This document shows positions 1-9,852 of a DNA stretch of 64,000 nt, in pieces; position 1 is the stretch's first letter, and each line of letters opens with the position of its first letter. The stretch covers positions 222,055,845 to 222,119,844 of the forward strand of contig NC_077233.1 in assembly GCF_027887165.1 (NCBI RefSeq), in the 5' to 3' direction. The notes beneath the pieces were generated by a model. That model ran no database searches. It was not told the origin of the DNA and worked only from the letters and a program-made list of their open reading frames with translations. The translations under genes were made by a program, and so were the position numbers. Source of the DNA: Monodelphis domestica (Eukaryota; Chordata; Mammalia; Didelphimorphia; Didelphidae).

Positions 1-215
1 AACTCGGCCTTTCCTGGCTATCTATGGGCTGACCCTCTACAACCCTGCACCTTGGCACAGACCCAAGGTTTGAGAAGGGGCAGCCGTCTACAGAACATTG
101 GCTCTTCATGGGAGTAGCAGAGCTATTTTTCAGAAGGGACCTTTGACTGAGAATACTTTGGGGAATGGGCCAGAGAGTTTCACAGCTAGGAGTTTTGAAA
201 TGCAGGGCTGTTTGG
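1..215. other. Unassigned single-copy sequence
   Basis: No recognisable gene or repeat is seen here; no long ORF, splice-flanked exon or repeat landmark. Confidence 0.4.
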
Positions 216-217
216 AA

Positions 218-395
218 GCAGAGGTGGTTCAGTAGATTGAGAGCCAGACCTGGAGAAGGGAGGTCCTGGGTTCAAATCTAACCTCAGATATTTCCTAACT
301 GTGTCACCCTGGACAAGTCACTTAAGTCTCATTGCTTAGTCTTTACCACTCTTGAAACTTATGCACAGTATTGATTCTAAAATAGAAAGTAAGTT
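218..395 (+). repeat. tRNA-derived SINE (MdoSINE1/WSINE1-like)
   Basis: It carries the family landmarks in order: the head with GTTCAGTAGATTGAGAGCC, a B-box-like GGTTCAAATCTAACCTC, the CCTGGACAAGTCACTT block, and a tail block ending in AGAAAGTAAG. The copy is diverged and lacks a clean A-tail. Confidence 0.85.
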
Positions 396-414
396 TTGGT
401 TTGTAAATAATAGA

Positions 415-572
415 AGGAATTAAAATCTGGCCTCAGATACTTCCTAGATGTATGACCCTAGGCAAGTCACTTCACCCCATTGCCTAGCCCTTACTGCTCT
501 TCTGCCTTAGTACCAACACATAGTATTAATTATAAGATGAAAGGTAAGATGTTTGGTTTTTTTTTTTTTTTT
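415..572 (+). repeat. 5'-truncated tRNA-derived SINE
   Basis: It begins inside the B-box region (AATCTGGCCTCAGATACTTCC), runs through the GGCAAGTCACTTCACCCC block and ends in a T-run. The 5' head is missing. Confidence 0.75.
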
Positions 573-584
573 TAAGTGAATAGA

Positions 585-735
585 AGGGGTTCAAATCTGG
601 TCTCAGACAATTCTTAGCTGTGTGACCCTGGGCAAGTCACTTTTCCCTCATTGCCTAGCCATTGCTGCTCTTCTGCCTTGGAACCAGTTCCTAGTTTCTA
701 AAACTGAAGGAAAGGATTTAAAAAAACAAGCAAGG
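585..735 (+). repeat. 5'-truncated tRNA-derived SINE
   Basis: It starts at GGGGTTCAAATCTGGTCTCAG and runs to an A-rich tail. Together with the two copies before it, this makes a cluster of three same-strand SINEs within about 500 bases. Confidence 0.75.
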
Positions 736-1055
736 CTAAAAGAGAAATCCAAAGCGTTCCTTCCCATTTCTCTCTTCTCTGCATTGGGCTGTGAGAGGTG
801 GTAGCTTATGGCCCTGAGTGCAGGTCAAGTCCAGGGGAAGCCTCAGGAACCACAGACACCCTCAACCCCTTGGGGAAATAAAGGAGGGGGCTGGCCCAGG
901 GGCTCTGGGAGAGGAAGTTGCCTCATTGCCCAGTTTCACAATATTCAGGGTATTTCTTAAGTGCTTTTTGACTAAGGTCCAACTCTTGATTCTTGGACCA
1001 GGAGCCGTCTGGAAGGGGATGAGATAGCCGAGGTGAAACCTAGATTTCTAACTTA
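736..1055. other. Unassigned sequence
   Basis: Moderately GC-rich and without recognisable repeat landmarks. The short open frames here have no family signature, so I do not call a gene. Confidence 0.4.
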
Positions 1056-1575
1056 GTGGATAGAGAGTGAGACCCAGAGCCAGGAAGTCCTGGGTTCAAA
1101 TCTGTCCTCAGACACTTCCTAGCTGTGTGACCCTGGCTAAGTCACTTGACCCCTCATTGCCTATGTAAAAATGGAGATTTTGAACCCTAGACTTCATTCC
1201 CCAGAAGTCCTTGTTATTTCCCAGAATTCCCTATAATCTCTCCTGAGTCTCCACATTGTCTAGATCACCATTATTGGTATTTAACTGGCAGTAACACCTC
1301 CCACACACTCTTCCTTTGCAATGATGCAGCAAGTATAGTGGTAAGCTAAGTGTGGGGATTTTAAATGGGCTAATCAGCCCCAGGCACGTGGTTTTTATTT
1401 TGTATTCTCTTTATTCCTTGATTTCTACTATCCTTAATTAACCTCATAAAATATAATATTCTTATTATTAGAGATATAATTTAATTTTTTACACCTAGCC
1501 CTTACTGCTCTTTTGCCTTGGCACCAATATGCAGTATTGATTTTAAGATAGAAGGTAGGGTTTATTAAAAAAATA
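1056..1575 (+). repeat. tRNA-derived SINE split by a solo LTR
   Basis: The SINE runs from about 1056 to 1163 and resumes at 1494 with CCTAGCCCTTACTGCTC, in the right register. The interrupting segment is flanked by CCTA on both sides. Confidence 0.85.
1164..1493 (+). mobile_element. Solo LTR (class I ERV-like) inside a SINE
   Basis: A 330-bp insert begins TGTAAAAATGGAG and ends TTTTTTACA (canonical TG...CA ends). It is flanked by a 4-bp duplication, CCTA, at 1160-1163 and 1494-1497. The 3' part resembles the LTR at 28760-29050, which lies on the opposite strand. No internal viral sequence is present. A retroviral fossil; 4-bp duplications are usual for gammaretrovirus-like elements. Confidence 0.8.
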
Positions 1576-1589
1576 TATATATATATATT

Positions 1590-1800
1590 TATACTATTAT
1601 ACCCCCTCTCTCTGCCTCCCTCTCTCTCTCCCTCCTTCCTTTGTCTCCTCTCTCTGTCTCTCTGTCCCCCTGTCTCCTCTCTCCCCCACTTCCTCCCTCT
1701 CTCTTCTCCTCTACCCCTTACCCCTCTCTCTCTCTATATATATGCATATATTTATTTGTACAAGCACCCACATTCATATATACATACATACACATATCTG
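1590..1800. repeat. CT-rich low-complexity tract followed by AT/CA microsatellite
   Basis: Dense CTCTC/CCTCC runs are followed by TATATA and ACATAC steps. The tract sits at the degenerate tail end of the preceding SINE. The frame over it encodes only low-complexity S/P/L residues. Confidence 0.85.
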
Positions 1801-1905
1801 TGTGGCCTCAGACAAGCCTTTGGGCTTGAGTTTCCTTTTCTGAAAAAGGAGGGAGTGAAACTAGCTGACCTAAATCCATGCTGTACTATCTAATATTAGA
1901 TCTAA
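1800..1905 (+). repeat. MIR-like SINE fragment
   Basis: GAGTTTCCTTTTCTGAAAAA followed by CTAGCTGACCTAAA matches the 3' half of MIR-type elements (consensus: cctcatctgtaaaatg ... actagatgacc). It is strongly diverged. Confidence 0.5.
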
Positions 1906-2735
1906 TGACGCCTCCACATGGCAACCCTTCACATACTTGAAGACTGCCAAGCCACCCATCACCCCCAGATCTTCCCTTCTCTCTGCCAAACCCCTGCAGT
2001 TCCTTCACTGACTCTCAAACCACTGACGCTGTTTCCAGTTCAGACCCCGGAGCCATCATTTGGGGAGAAATACCTCAGGGGAAGAGCATCCACCTTCTTC
2101 AACCACCTCCAACATCGACTGTTGGCCAACTGGCCCATCAGTTCAATGGCCTGAGAGTGGCAGCAACCCCCAGGCCAGTGTGCCGGCTTCCCACTCAGTC
2201 CCTGCCATCATCACCCTGGGAAGCAATATGCCGGGGAGGGACGCCACCCAGAAAATGCTCTGCTGGGGAGCCCCAGTTACTGAAGACCCAGAAGAGGACA
2301 CCATTACCACCAGAGTCCTTGGCACCAAAGTCAATGGTTCACCTTTGGAAACTGATAAGATTTTTGTCAGTGGTGAGGAAATGAATATCGAATTGTATTA
2401 TTTATTAGCCATATCTTTTTTTTTACAGAAATGAATAAGCTACACTTTGTTCTTTCTTTTGAAGAGAGTGCTATTTAAATCTAGGCTTGGCCACTAGATT
2501 CAGGATTTTACTAGCCATATTCTTACATGAATCCATTCCTTTTCTCAACGCCCAACCTCTGCGAGCCAGGCAGTTCAGTGCTCAAGCGAATCTAATTACT
2601 TCTAGGCCACAATCGTCTAACTGGTCATCTAACTAACCTTTGTCTTTTGTTGGAGGCAGGGTAAATGCCTCTACTCTTTCTTTATCTGTAAACAAGAATC
2701 TGGCCTCACTTTTTGTCCTTGCTAAATATATCATC
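1906..2735. other. Unassigned sequence, open frames without a recognised product
   Basis: Overlapping open frames occur at 1918-2434 and on the reverse strand, the longest being 124 codons at 2060-2434. I recognise no domain, and there is no convincing splice or promoter context. A decayed gene fragment is possible, but nothing supports a specific identity. Confidence 0.3.
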
Positions 2736-2936
2736 TTGAAGCAGCTGGGTAGTTCAGTGGATTGAGAGCCAGGCCTAGAGATGGGAGGTCCTAGGTTCAA
2801 ATTTGGCCTCAGACACTTCCCAGTTGTATGACCCTGGGCAAGTCACTTCACCCCCATTTGCCTAACCCTTACCACTCTTCTGCCTTGGAGCCAATACACA
2901 GCATTGATTCTAAGATGGAAGGTGAGGGTTAAAAAA
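2736..2936 (+). repeat. tRNA-derived SINE, full length
   Basis: All family blocks are present from AGCAGCTGGGTAGTTCAG through AGGTTCAAATTTGGCCTC and GATTCTAAGATGGAAGGTG to an A-run. Confidence 0.9.
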
Positions 2937-3079
2937 GTCACAAATCTATTTGGAGTAAGAGAAACAAATTCACTATAATTAGAGAAGGATACACTATACA
3001 TTGGCATAATAAATGCTATAGATTTGAGCCCTCAAAAATGTTTCTCTTTTCTGAAGTTCTTCTCTGGGTTCGGACACCT

Positions 3080-3290
3080 TGGTTTGTGCCACAGATAGAA
3101 TGCTGGACTTGAAGGCAGGAAGACTTGAGTTCAAGTCTTGCCTCAACTACTCACTGTGAGCTATGTAGCCCTGAGCAAAACCCTTAAATCTCTCTCAGCT
3201 TCATCTGTAAACAGAAGACAATAATAGCACCTTCCTGATAAGACTGATCGGAGCATGAAATGGGACAATGTATGTGAAATTTTTTGTGAC
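3080..3290 (+). repeat. MIR-type SINE
   Basis: GATAGAATGCTGGACTTGAA, then GAGTTCAAGTCTTGCCTCA, CTGAGCAAAACCCTTAA and TTCATCTGTAAAC are MIR-order landmarks. The AATAATAGCACC stretch near the end is also typical of MIR 3' parts. Confidence 0.6.
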
Positions 3291-3299
3291 TCTCAATTT

Positions 3300-3490
3300 G
3301 CTGTGCAGTTGTTTTAGTCATGTCTAATTCTTCATTCTCCATTTGGGGTTTTCTCAGCAAAGATCCTGGGATAATTTGCCATTTCCTTTTCCAGCTCATT
3401 TTCCAGAGGAGGAAACTAAGGCAAACAGGGTTAAGTGACTTGCTCAGGGTCACACAGCTAGGAAGGGTCTGAGGCCAGATTTGAACTCTT
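3300..3490 (-). repeat. MAR1-type SINE
   Basis: In reverse complement it reads TGTGACCCTGAGCAAGTCAC, the AGTTTCCTC block, AGCTGGAAAAGGAAATGGCA and CCCCAAATGGAGAATG, then the RTE-like tail. The tRNA-like head is missing. Confidence 0.8.
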
Positions 3491-3639
3491 AAAGTGCTCT
3501 GCAGATAATAGTTATTATTATGACTCTAAATTCAGTACTCTTTCTACCATACAACATTGTCCAGCTCTCCTCTCAGCCCTGACCCTGACAAAGCCCTGAC
3601 AAAGCCCTGACAAAACAGTCTTACTGTTTTGTCTGGATT

Positions 3640-3900
3640 GCACCTTTCAGGGAAAGTAGCATAATTCAGTGGAAAGGTTGTTGAACTCAAAGTCAGGAAA
3701 GATCTAGGTTCAAATCCTGGCTCTGATCCTTGGTAGGTTCTTTTTCATAGTATAGATTCAGTTAGTATGAGAAGGGACCTCCAAAGACCATCCAACTCCC
3801 TCATTTTACAGAATGAACACAGAGAGGGAAATGAACTGCAAAAGATCACACAGATATTAAGTAGAATGTGAACCGAGGACTTTCTGACTCCAACTATCCT
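3640..3900. repeat. Two MIR-type fragments in opposite orientation
   Basis: 3655-3730 reads forward (GTTGAACTCAAAGTCAGGAA, GGTTCAAATCCTGGCTC). 3750-3900 reads in reverse (CCATCCAACTCCCTCATTTT, AGATCACACAGATATTAAG). Both are diverged. Confidence 0.55.
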
Positions 3901-3979
3901 CCTCACCAAATGTCTTCATTGACAAAATAGGATGTGGGTTGTTTTTTAAGCCTCCGAAGTACCACATATTCTGTGCCTG

Positions 3980-4245
3980 GGACAGCTAGGTGGCACAGTG
4001 GATAGAATGCTAAGCATGGAGTCAGGAAGACTCTTCTTCCTTAATTTAAATCTGGCCTTAGATACTTCCTAGCTGTGTGGCCCTGGGCAAGTCACTTAAC
4101 CCTGTTTGCCTCAGTTTCCTCAACTGCAAAATGAGCTGGAGAAAGAAATGGAAAACCACTTCAGCACCTCTGCCCAGAAAACTCCAGTTAGGGTCCCAAA
4201 GAGAAGGATATGATGTAAGATGATGTAAGAGTAAGATGACCAAAC
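3980..4245 (+). repeat. MAR1-type SINE, near full length
   Basis: It begins GGGACAGCTAGGTGGCACAG, continues through GGCAAGTCACTTAACCCTG, the AGTTTCCTC block and GGAAAACCACTTCAGCACC, and ends in the decayed RTE-like tail. Confidence 0.9.
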
Positions 4246-4339
4246 AACAATAACAAATTCTATGTCTAGACCTCGATTTATTCATCTGCAGAAATGTGGA
4301 TAGAAGAACCTGTCATCTAGCCCTTTAGCCAAATAAGCT

Positions 4340-4500
4340 GGAGATGAGGACAAGGTGGTCAGAGATCCTGCAGTCAGAGGACATGGGTTCAAATTCCTCC
4401 TAGAGTGTTTACTGTTGAATGTTGAGTATCTCATTCGGTTTTTCTGAGCCTCATTTTCCTCACTTGCATAAGAGGATTGGGCTAGGTGAAGTCCCTTCAA
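4340..4500 (+). repeat. MIR-type SINE
   Basis: GTCAGAGGACATGGGTTCAA, CCTCATTTTCCTCACTTGCA and GGATTGGGCTAGGTGAAGTC match MIR order. Confidence 0.55.
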
Positions 4501-4504
4501 AGTC

Positions 4505-4858
4505 TACCTTTTCAATCCTTTAAATGTGGCCGGAGCCTTCTGTTCCCAGGAATTTTCCTGGACGGGAGATCCAATCTTTCAGCTTTACCGCCATCTAGTG
4601 GTAGGGATGAGGCTAGAGAAAGGGGAAGGTCTGATAAGGCTCCAAGGGAGCCAGTGGGACTGGGGGGAGCCTCATCAGCCAAAGGCCTAAGTGGCGACAA
4701 GCTGGCTTATGGACTTTGGATATTGGAGGAGAATGGATGGGGCAGATTCTGATTAATTTCCCAAAGCCTGGCGACATCTTAATAAGAGCCTCCCACGGAC
4801 ACATGAAGCCCCTCAGAGGACCCTCAGAGGTTTCTTATTCCAGGGTCACATTTTCATC
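4505..4858. other. Unassigned single-copy, GC-richer sequence
   Basis: Apart from the CTCF-like motif, no gene or repeat is recognised. Open frames on both strands lack domain signatures. Confidence 0.4.
4588..4601 (-). promoter_or_regulatory. CTCF-like core motif
   Basis: The reverse complement is CCACTAGATGGCGG, which satisfies the published CTCF core consensus CCASYAGRKGGCRS at all 14 positions. It lies in one of the few stretches here with no repeat landmarks. Binding is not shown by sequence alone. Confidence 0.45.
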
Positions 4859-4861
4859 TTT

Positions 4862-5012
4862 TTAAAAAAAAAAACAAAAAAACAAATCTTTACCTTCTGC
4901 CTTTGAATCAGTTCTGGGTATTGGCTCCAAGGCAGAACAGCCATGCAATGGGGGCTGGCTAAGTGACTTGCCCAGGATCACACAGCTAGGAAGGTTCTGA
5001 GGCCAGATTTGA
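4862..5012 (-). repeat. tRNA-derived SINE, head missing
   Basis: A poly-A-type tail at the low-coordinate end is followed by ATCTTTACCTTCTGCCTTTG, AAGTGACTTGCCCAGGATCA and GGCCAGATTTGAACC, reading on the minus strand. Confidence 0.85.
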
Positions 5013-5027
5013 ACCTTTTTCATTTAC

Positions 5028-5221
5028 TTTTTAAAAAACCCTTGCCTTCCATCTTCGAATCAATACTGTGTGTTGGTTCCAAGGCAGAAGAACGATAAGG
5101 ATTAGGGGTTAAGTGACTTGCCCAGGACCACACAGCTAGGAAGTGTCTGAAGTCAAATTTGAACCCAGGACCATCAGTCTCTAGGTCTGGCTCTCAATCC
5201 ACTGAGTCACCTGACTGGCCC
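5028..5221 (-). repeat. tRNA-derived SINE, full length
   Basis: Minus-strand order is complete: tail CCCTTGCCTTCCATC, then TGACTTGCCCAGGACC, and the head CTCTCAATCCACTGAGTCAC to TGGCCC. It sits directly beside the previous copy. Confidence 0.9.
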
Positions 5222-5308
5222 TTATAATCACACTTTATATGTTACAGCACCAAATGAAAGCTGGGAAGTAAACACAGTGTATGTAATAAATTGGGGAAAG
5301 GCATTGAG

Positions 5309-5400
5309 TAAGGGATGGCAAAGCACTCCAGTATCTTTGCCAAGAAAACCCCAAATGGAGTCATGAAAAGCTGGAAGTGGCTGAAAACCACTAAATAATT
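5309..5400 (+). repeat. MAR1-type SINE 3' fragment
   Basis: GGCAAAGCACTCCAGTATCT, AAGAAAACCCCAAATGGAGT and a decayed tail correspond to the 3' third of the family. Confidence 0.7.
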
Positions 5401-5502
5401 GGGGATCAGGCACTGTGAGATAACACAGTGGAAGAAGCAGAGAAACACTTCAGGGGAAGGAATCCTCACTAAACAAAATTTAAAAGACCCATTCCCATAT
5501 GG

Positions 5503-5865
5503 CCACAGCTAGGTGGCACAGTGGACAGAGCCCTGGGTTTGGAATCAGGAAGACTCATCTTCATTTTTTTTTTAAAACCTTTTTGTCTTAGAATCAATAC
5601 TGTGTATTTGATTTGAACCTCTAGGCCTGGCTCTCCATCATCCACTGAGCTACCCAGCTGCCCCCAAACCTTATCTTCATGAGTTCAAATCCAGTCTCAG
5701 ATACTTACTAGTTATGGGACCCTGAGCAAGTCACAATCCTCTTTGCCTCAGTTTCCTCATCTGTCAAATGAGCCAGAGAATGAGATGGTAAATCACTCCA
5801 GTATCCTTGCCAAGAAAACTTCCAAATGGGATCACAGAGTCAGACATGACCAAACAAGGACAGAA
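5503..5865 (+). repeat. MAR1-type SINE split by a reverse SINE
   Basis: The 5' part (ACAGCTAGGTGGCACAGTGG to GACTCATCTTCAT) and the 3' part (from 5670) join in register around a nested insertion at 5565-5666. The element ends CACAGAGTCAGACATGACC. Confidence 0.85.
5565..5666 (-). repeat. tRNA-derived SINE inserted in MAR1
   Basis: A minus-strand SINE with an internal deletion, flanked by imperfect target-site copies CTCATCTTCAT (5554-5564) and CTTATCTTCAT (5670-5680). The nesting gives the order MAR1 first, SINE second. Confidence 0.8.
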
Positions 5866-6384
5866 TAGTAAATTCTCGTAAACACCATGGAATCCTATTC
5901 TCATGCCTTTCCTTGCATCTATTTTTTTAACTTTTATTTCTCAAACCTGATTTTATCTTTTCCCTGAATACTGTGTATCCATACATTCCTATGGGACTTA
6001 CAATATCTTTGAGGGATCAGGTGGGGTATGAATAAATCCCCCAGAAGTTCCTTTCCCCTTTGACTCCTTTATGTCCCTTCTGCTCCTTTCAAATGCTGCA
6101 CTTTTCCATACATACCCTGCCTCTTTTATTTTGACTTATTGTATGGGAGGTGGGTGCTTTCCATGGTGGACCAGTTTCCTTCTCTTTGACTTTTCTTGAT
6201 CTTAAGTCCCCGTGTTCATAAATTTGTCCTGACACCAAGCTTAAATGAACCTCTTTGCAAATCCCACCCATTTCCTCTTGAAAGGGATCAAGTCTAATCT
6301 CTCCTCCACATGATATTTAAAGGCAGCTCTCAAATGCCACCCCACAACTCCCCCCCCCAATCTTCTTTTCTTCAGATGTAGAAC
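5866..6384. other. Unassigned sequence
   Basis: No convincing gene or repeat landmarks. Short minus-strand open frames (for example 6089-6271) lack a recognisable product. Confidence 0.35.
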
Positions 6385-6485
6385 TAGACTAGATCTTAGA
6401 TCTTAGAGGCCATCTAGTTTGGCCCTCACTTTACAGATAAAGATGCTGAGACCCAGAGAAGACAAGGGAGTTGCCCAAGGGGTAG
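6385..6485 (-). repeat. MIR-like fragment
   Basis: GGCCATCTAGTTTGGCCCTC and the TTTACAGATAAAGATGCTGA block, ending GAGTTGCCCAAGG, read as a MIR 3' half in reverse. Confidence 0.5.
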
Positions 6486-6861
6486 AGGCGACTTTCCTCA
6501 TTTTGGTTTTTATATAAAACATAGATTGGCATAATAAATTAAATGAAAATTTGGGGGGAGATTTGGGGAAGCTGCAGACAATATGCAAAGGCCAGCAGAT
6601 GACATGGAAAAAGTTTAGAGACTCAGAAATGCATACTTAAATCAAATTTTATATCCAATATCCTATAAAATGATCTGGAGAACAAACTGGCAAATCACTC
6701 AAGTAATTAAAATTTTATATCTAACTTCCCATGAAAGAAAAAGAAAAAATGCAGACTTCTTCTCTGGTATGAAGGAGAAGGCCAAAGAATTTTACATGGA
6801 TTTTCGGGGGGGGGGGGGTGTACCAGGCCCCTAACCCTAGCAATATGGAAGGGATACCTGT
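6486..6861. other. Unassigned AT-rich sequence with a G-run
   Basis: A homopolymeric G-run sits at about 6805-6818. No gene or clear repeat family is recognised. Confidence 0.35.
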
Positions 6862-6886
6862 ATGTGTGTGTGTGTGTGTGTGTGTT
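6862..6886. repeat. (TG)n microsatellite
   Basis: About 11 TG units immediately before a candidate LTR start; the microsatellite may have grown from the LTR's own TG terminus. Confidence 0.85.
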
Positions 6887-7609
6887 GTCAAAAATAACCA
6901 GTAGCCTTTTTCTTGGTACTCTAAGTTGAACTTTGGATTCTAAAAAGGGAGAGTTTTAAGTTTGAAATATCCCACTCTCTGACTGAATTTTTGAGATTCA
7001 CCCCAACCTTTGATTGAATTAAGAACAAAGCCTGTTGCTTAGCTGCTGTCAAAAAACTACTTAAGATAATGTGAGCATACCCACTTTGCTGCCATCTTAA
7101 AGGACACACCAGAGGACTCCTGGTGTCTTGAAGACACTTGTCTCTAGTCCCTCCTGATTCTCTAGTGTCCAGAAAACCAGCCCAGAGTAAGGTCAGAGTC
7201 TTCCAATCAGAGCAACTTTGAAAAGGGACATCACAAGGAGTATAAATAGGATTGGAGAAAGCAAGAGAGGGCTCTTTCACCTGGGAACCACAGAGAAAGG
7301 AGGTGGCTTGGAGAGCCCGCTGATGGTACAGCCACAGAGCTGGCTACAGAGAGTAAATGAGGTATGGTAGGCAGCTAGGAGAGTGTCAGTGCAGGGGAGC
7401 CCTGGTGTATACACAATCAGGCTCAGGGCTGCCCATGAGAGTGCCAGTGCACTGGAGGTCTGGCTGTGAAGCTGGCACAGTTTGGGGAAGAGATTTGCCA
7501 AGGGAACAGTCAACCTCATGTGGCTGGTGCCTTTTCTTTCTCTCCCCTATTTTATATTAATCAATAATTATACATTAAAATGCAGTCTCCAAAGAATTTT
7601 AATCCTAAC
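6880..7609 (+). mobile_element. Candidate solo LTR
   Basis: The segment begins TGTTGTCAAAAATAACC and ends AATCCTAACA. It has a TATAAATA box at about 7242 and an ATTAAA signal at about 7574, in LTR order for the plus strand. The 4-bp duplication test fails because the left flank is a TG microsatellite. No internal viral sequence is seen. It could instead be another promoter-bearing repeat. Confidence 0.45.
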
Positions 7610-7734
7610 AGTATACACACATACGTATATGTGTATCTTTAATATATGTAGTTGCCCTATATTACCATGTTACCATTACCAACTCTGAGATCAGAGACTG
7701 TTTTTGCTGATGTAGTTTTTTGCTTGTTTGTTTT

Positions 7735-7880
7735 TGGTTTAAACCCTGACCTTTTATCTTGGAATACTGTGTGTATTGGTTCTAAGGCAGAAGAGCAATA
7801 AGGGTGAGAAATAGGGATTAAGTTACTTTTCCAAAGTGATACAACTAGGAAGTATCTGAGGCCAGATTTGAACCCATGAA
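7735..7880 (-). repeat. tRNA-derived SINE, head missing
   Basis: AACCCTGACCTTTTATCTTG, GGTTCTAAGGCAGAAGAGC and GAGGCCAGATTTGAACCC read on the minus strand. The next SINE shows the same unusual TACTTTTCCAAAGTGATACA-type variants. Confidence 0.75.
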
Positions 7881-7884
7881 GCAT

Positions 7885-8106
7885 CTTCAATTTTTTTTCA
7901 ACTCTTGGAATCAATCTTGGAAGTCCATCTTGGAATCAATACTGTGTATTGGTTCTAAGGCAGAAGAGCAGTAAGGGTGAGGAAGTGGGGGGTTAAAGTT
8001 ACTTTTCCAGAGTGATACAGCTAGGAAGCATCTGAGGTCAGATTTGAACTCAGGACCTCCTGTCTTGAGGCCTGGCTCTCAATCCACCAAGTCATCTAAC
8101 TGCCCC
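7885..8106 (-). repeat. tRNA-derived SINE, full length
   Basis: Minus-strand SINE from AATCAATCTTGG through CAGTAAGGGTGAGGAAG to the head CTCAATCCACCAAGTCATC. It shares private variants with the adjacent copy, so the two may be a local duplication. Confidence 0.8.
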
Positions 8107-8324
8107 TGACATTGTGGTATTAATGACCATTCTATGAATCTCATCATTCAACCAGTTCTGACTCCTTCTGATGGATACTGTCCAATTCATGAGATATTTT
8201 AATAAAAACTTTGTTTTGTGACCCTCATCTTCTACGGTGGCAATATGGTCAAAAAGAAAAAGAAATGAGATTAGTCTGGTGTGGTCTGTTCTTGAAAAGT
8301 CATGTTGGCTCTTTGTGTTCATTG

Positions 8325-8492
8325 CCTTTTTTGTGGTTCAGTCATATCCAACTCTTCTTACCAATGAGGAAACTGAGGCAAACAGGGTTAAGTGACTTGC
8401 CCAGGATTGCACACCTATTAGGTATCTAAGGCCAGATTTGAACTCAGGAAGATGGCCAGTACTCTATGCACTATGCCACCATCTAGCTGTTA
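8325..8492 (-). repeat. MAR1-type SINE with internal deletion
   Basis: GTTCAGTCATATCCAACTC joins directly to AATGAGGAAACTGAGGCAAA, so the AAATGGCAAACCACTCC block is missing. The head CACTATGCCACCATCTAGCT closes the element. Confidence 0.8.
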
Positions 8493-8494
8493 GA

Positions 8495-9110
8495 TATATC
8501 ATGATCTCTTTAATGATCCATTCCAGAATTTCAGCAGAATTTGAAGTCAAGCCCTCTTACTGACAGTTTACAAACTTTCTTTTCTTTCCTTTTTTGAAAA
8601 TCAGGATGTTTGTCTGTCCCTAACCTTATAGTAGCACCTATTTTCCATAAGCTTTTAACCATTGTCATGACTGGCAGCTGATCAGGAATCAGATATACCA
8701 GGACCGAGGATGTAGACCATTTGAACAAGGTGCCTTGAATTCCTCAAGGGCAGCTGATGCTCTCTTATTATTTCTCTGCTTTTTATCAGGGCCAGGATCT
8801 AGCTTCTCCTGCCCATTAGGATGGAATAGTGGGCCCCAATCTGTATTGTCTGAGACCCTTTTGGTGAGCTTCCCTTCCACTGGCCTCTCCTATGCATGAC
8901 TGTGGAGATCATTAAGGCCAGCAGGTCTGGCCCAGGTCAGTTTGCTATGAGTTTTCAGAGCCCCTCTACCATATAAAAGATAGATCACTGCTCTCAGTTC
9001 ACCATGCATGCTGGTCATCTTCTGGGCATGCTCTAACTTGCAAAGTCCAATACCCCACACTGGACAGAAGCCTCCAGATGTGATCTAATGTGGGCAGAGT
9101 ACAGGGAGAC
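8495..9110 (-). repeat. Ancient CR1/L3-like LINE relic
   Basis: In reverse complement, 8500-8780 follows the order of a CR1/L3 reverse-transcriptase relic common in amniotes: the region before GACATTTGTCC, then TTCCAGAATTTTGCCAG-like sequence before the end. I recognise it only by similarity to remembered consensus order. The downstream part (GGGCAGAGTACAGGGAG at about 9092) may belong to the same ancient class. Confidence 0.4.
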
Positions 9111-9139
9111 AACTAAGTCCTTTATTCTAGATAATATGC

Positions 9140-9560
9140 TCTCCAAAGAACTGGAAATTGAGAGGACATCCACCAATTGGGGAATGGATGAACAAACCAT
9201 GGTACACATTGGTAGTGGAATACTACTGTGCTGTAAGAAATGATGATTTCAGAAAAAGCTGATGCAGAGTGAAATAAGCAGAACTGGGAGAATGTTGTAC
9301 ACAGCAACAATAATATCAGTGATGATCAGGTGTGAAAACTTGGCTTCTCTCAACAATGCAAAGATCTGGGACAATCCTGAAAGACTTATGATGGGGAATG
9401 TGATCCACCTCCAGAGAAAGGACTGGTGGAGTCATCTTTCATATCATGGCATTTTTGGTTTTATTTTGGGGTTTTGGTTATGTGTGAGTATGCTTTGACA
9501 ACAATGACCAATATGGAAAAAAATAGATATGCCATTCCATGAAGACTAGGATAGGATTAA
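9140..9560 (+). mobile_element. L1 3'-end fragment
   Basis: It encodes the L1 ORF2 C-terminal signature (AACTGGAAATTGAGAGGACA, then GGGGAATGGATGAACAAACC and GGAATACTACTGTGCTGTAA) followed by 3'UTR. The copy is diverged and 5'-truncated. Confidence 0.75.
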
Positions 9561-9587
9561 CTTTTTGATTTGCTGTGCCACACTGTG

Positions 9588-9852
9588 GGCAGTTAAGTGG
9601 TACCATGGATAGAGAACTGGGCTTGGAATCTGGAAGATTCATCTTCATGAGTCCAAATCTGGGCTCAGACCCTTATAAGCTGAGTGACCCTGGACAGATC
9701 ACTTAGCCCTATTTGCCTCAGTTTTCTCAGCTGTCAAATGAGCTAGAAAAGGAAATGGCAAACCACTCCCATATCTTTGCCATGATTTGGGACCATTTGG
9801 GACCCCAAATGGGGTCCCAAAGAGTTGGAAACAACTGACCAAAACTAATCAC
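9588..9852 (+). repeat. MAR1-type SINE, near full length
   Basis: It runs from GGGCAGTTAAGTGGTACCAT to GAGTTGGAAACAACTGACC. A short tandem duplication of the GACCATTTGG/ACCCCAAATGGGG segment interrupts the tail at about 9790-9820. Confidence 0.85.

Noticed and set aside
216-400. Possible tRNA genes at the many SINE heads
   Set aside because: The A/B-box-like blocks belong to tRNA-derived SINEs; no cloverleaf with an acceptor stem is present.
2250-2380. Cold-shock-domain-like TRVLGT segment
   Set aside because: Resemblance covers only a few residues and the following conserved KWFN motif is absent.
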